Shown here piece after piece: positions 60,901 to 64,000 of a DNA stretch of 64,000 nucleotides. This DNA comes from Apus apus (taxonomy: Eukaryota > Chordata > Aves > Apodiformes > Apodidae). The stretch covers positions 151,762,858 to 151,826,857 of the forward strand of contig NC_067282.1 in assembly GCF_020740795.1 (NCBI RefSeq), in the 5' to 3' direction. The notes beneath the pieces were generated by a model, which was given only the letters and a program-made list of their open reading frames with translations, was not told the origin of the DNA and did no database searches. Position 1 is the first letter of the stretch. Every line of letters begins with the position of its first letter. Position numbers and translations under genes: made by a program.

Positions 60901-63900
60901 GATCTGACAGAGTATTGCATTCACTAGGATATATATAGCCCCAGCTCTGGGCCTGACACAAGACCAGAGGCCTGTAAGGATGCGTATGATTATGTTTTCC
61001 ACTCCTTGCCAAATGAAGCATCTGGTACATGTCAAACCACAGGAGAAGCTATGTGAAGACGAATTTAACTCAAAACAGAAGGTCCTATATAGGCATCTAC
61101 TCCTGCTTTCTTGTCCATTCCTCCCCTCAGTTCAAACCCTAAAGATGCTACCCTCTCCCCCCTCACACTTACCTCTTTGACTTGCACCGAGACCTTGATA
61201 GGGATCTTCTTGTCCTTAAGACTCTGCTCTTCCTAGATCTTCTACTCAAGCCTCTAAGTCTTCACTCCACCCTCATGTCTCCTCATTTTCCCCAACTTTA
61301 TGGGCAATTGCCACTTGCCTTTCCACCTCCGACCTGAATCTCAAGCCTCCCACACACAGGGCTTATAAAAATGTGTGTCCAGTTTAACTCCCTAACTGCC
61401 ACCCACCCCATTATTAGCAAGCACAAGTGTCTAGTCAACAGTTCCATGTCCCTTTTATGCCTGTGCTTCCTGGCTTTAACCTCATGGCAGAGAAAAGAGA
61501 AATACCACAGGGAAAACAGAAGACACACATGCTTACTAAGTACCTGGCAGAAGGATGTGCTAAAAATTTCACTAGATAAAGGGTCTGATTGCCCTTAAGA
61601 AAAGTCCATCTTTAGCCCAGCCTTTCTCAATAGAATCAGTTAAGTACTTTGAAGCCTAATCCTACAAACCATTGTGTTGTCCTGGTTTGTTGGTTGTTTT
61701 TTTTTTTTGTTAGTTAGTTTGTTTGTTGGTTTTTAATTTCCACAGAATCCTTCCTTGAATTTGCTTAAAGCTTTCCCAGCGGAGAGGAGAGTCCTAATTA
61801 GAAGTGTCAAAGTAGCACATAGCTTTAAAGTTGTGGTTCTCAACAAAGGAAACAGAAGATTGCCAAGGAAAGCCCATGGAATTTTCAGACCTGAGTTAGA
61901 TTTTTTTACCTATTTTGAGTCAATGTCTTTTCTATTGGACTATTCAGCAATAACCAGAGCTAGAAGGAATAGCAGATCTAAGTGCAAAACAACCAGGGAA
62001 AAAAGTTTAATACCACTGAAAATAATATATATACAAAAGTTCTTGGAGTTTGTTTGGTTTTGTAACATAAAGCACCATTAATTCCACAGTACATTACAAC
62101 ACAGCCTACTACACCTTCCAGAAAGCACCCAATACTCCTGAAATTTGATTTAGCACCAAGGGATTACCATCTTATTTAGCACCAAGAAGCCTGTTAAACA
62201 TACCCTTTGGTCCCCCTGCCCTCCTCTCTTGTGCATCAGGCACCATCTGGCTGCTTGTGGGCAGCACAGGAGACCTATCACTGGCATTCAAACACCAAAC
62301 AGAAAAGGAGGAAAGAAGAAGCTTTTTTTCTGGAGATACTCAGTGTCAGAGAGGCTTGGTTCATTTCAGGGAGATGCAGGGGCATGATACACTGTAAATA
62401 GACATTATCTGGGTTTGTAGTCTGTTGAGGAAGAGAGAAGGGATTCGGTCCTGAGCATCACCTCCAGCATGCTGCTTCCTCTCTAGTGCTTGAAATCCTG
62501 TCTCTGAGCAATTCCACATGCTTGACCTGCCAAGGGAGGGGAAGAAACTCACAGTCTCCTTTAGTTCCCATGATCTCACCATCATGTGTCTTTGGGAAAA
62601 ACCCAGCTATGCCTCAGTGAAACCTTGGTTTTATACTCATTGCCTCAGTGACTCTAGTGGGAAGGATCCAGGTCCATCCAGAAAGTACCTGAAAATCATT
62701 CCAGTCTGTACAACTTCCTTAGCAAAGCAGGGAGGGTAGGTAAACAGGGCAAGAGAGAAGATGTCCTGCAATTCTCTCATGTTCCTTTTTAATATTCAGC
62801 CTGGGCCCCTGTGCCTTTGCCATCCCGGGCTGAGTGTTCCGGACCTAGTCCTGTATAATGATGCGTCTCTCCTATGGGAGAGCTCTGGTGGTCCCAGACA
62901 CTATAGGCAGAGACCATGGCTAATCATGAGGCAGCAGAAGCTAAATAAGTCAGAAGATTTCATTACCAGTGATGGGTAGAGGAGAAATACAGTTTCTCCT
63001 GCTTGTCCTGTCCTGAGACTCAAAAAAAAGAGACAACTCCTGGTACTTCTGTTTACAGGAGCATCACGATATGTGGAAGTAGGTTTCCCAAAGTACTGAG
63101 TCAGCTTTACCTGCTCCCCCCAGGCCTCTCGCAATCCCAGATGAATGTGAGTGAAAGCAGCATGAGGCCAGTACAAATGGTACTAGAAAACCCTACTGCT
63201 CACATTCCTTTCCCACTGCAACACCTATAACTTGACAAAAAGAGCGAGGGTTTGTTTTAAGCACATGATTTCTCAGTTGCTCTGATGAGACTGCCAGAAA
63301 AGGGCACAGAGCATGTGGCAGGGAAGCTTTTAACCCTGGGGCAAAGTGCTGCAGTCTCGCCTCCATGTCTTTTCCATCACAGAAGCAAACAGGTGCCAAC
63401 CTGCCCAACTTTGGAACTTGAACCTCCAGCTGAAGTCCTGACACGGCAGTCCCTCAATACCAATGTGGGAGAACCACCTTCAGGAGGACAAGGTAAAGGC
63501 ACACAGAAGCTGGCACCTGACTCTCTCCTCACATAAGCAAGTGTTAGGGATAACTGCTGATACCAATGGAAGAGCATGGGTGCATCTCTGCCAAAGAAGA
63601 CAACATATTCAGGGTCACTCTTCAGACTAGTTTTCCACAGCTGGGGAACTGAGACCGAGTAGAACCCCAGGGGTGGTTTAGGAAGGAAGTTTGGGAGGAA
63701 TGTCTCCCTATCTTCTTCTGTACTTACAATTCCTGGTTGGAATAGAGTCGTGGGCTCTACTGATTCCATGGCAGACGCCTCTGAAGGGTCTGGCTCAGTG
63801 TCTGGCCCTTTATCTCCTCAAACAGCTTGAGCTGGCATGGAGGAGGACAATCCCACCAGGTCTAGATTTTACAGCCAATCTGGACTCTGTGACCCAGAAG

Positions 63901-64000
63901 AGGACCTAAGGAAAGCCAATGACAAACTTCAGAAGGCCAACAGCTCCCTTTTTGGAAAGACAGTATTATCTCTCACTACTCCTACATATTCCTTGTGCTA
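57931..64000. other. Intergenic DNA to window end, no established gene
   Basis: I looked for the collagen and C1q domains of C1QTNF6 and for the SSTR3 receptor, the expected next neighbours by mammalian order, and found neither. A 13-base G run (58515-58527) and a T-rich tract (about 61685-61735) are present. Two weak - strand exon candidates lie at 60532-60628 and 63728-63769. Confidence 0.4.
58515..58527. repeat. 13-base G run
   Basis: Pure G homopolymer, prone to sequencing or assembly length error. Confidence 0.85.

Noticed and set aside
63377-63769. 130-codon - strand open frame read as one protein
   Set aside because: It runs through a perfect GTAAGT donor and has no family motif; only its first 14 codons were kept as a weak exon candidate.
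47303-64000. C1QTNF6 or SSTR3, expected next by mammalian order
   Set aside because: No Gly-X-Y collagen run, C1q motif or seven-helix receptor frame could be seen on either strand.

Overview
The window looks like vertebrate nuclear DNA from a bird. It has GT-AG introns of a few hundred bases to about 4 kb, several CR1 LINE fragments with the avian-type tail (repeats close to ATTCTGTG), and three multi-exon genes. Their translated exons match KCTD17, TMPRSS6 and IL2RB in the same order as human 22q12.3. Orthology rests on my memory of the mammalian proteins; no database was searched.

Layout: 1-2985 has no recognisable gene. KCTD17 lies on the + strand (coding 3410-9972, probable poly(A) signal near 10646). 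Its CpG-containing promoter has three ACTACAnnTCCC motifs. TMPRSS6 (matriptase-2) lies on the - strand (coding 29627 down to 11977), tail to tail with KCTD17. I could join 17 coding exons in phase into a 787-residue protein: cytoplasmic tail, membrane anchor, SEA, two CUB, three LDLRa, trypsin-like protease. A CR1 copy sits directly against its first coding exon. After a 6 kb gap comes IL2RB on the - strand (coding 47302 down to 36130): 9 coding exons and 582 residues, with signal peptide, two cytokine-receptor FN3 domains, WSDWS, one membrane span and a long tyrosine-bearing tail. From 47.3 kb to the end I find no established gene. That part holds nested CR1 copies at 50.3-51.2 kb, another CR1 tail at 57.1-57.3 kb, a CpG-rich block at about 57.65-57.93 kb without an assigned gene, and a few weak exon candidates.

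The three genes do not form a pathway. KCTD17 is a CUL3 substrate adaptor, TMPRSS6 is a membrane protease that limits hepcidin signalling, and IL2RB is the shared IL-2/IL-15 receptor beta chain. They are neighbours by conserved synteny. No tRNA, rRNA, CRISPR array, retrovirus or LTR element was recognised.
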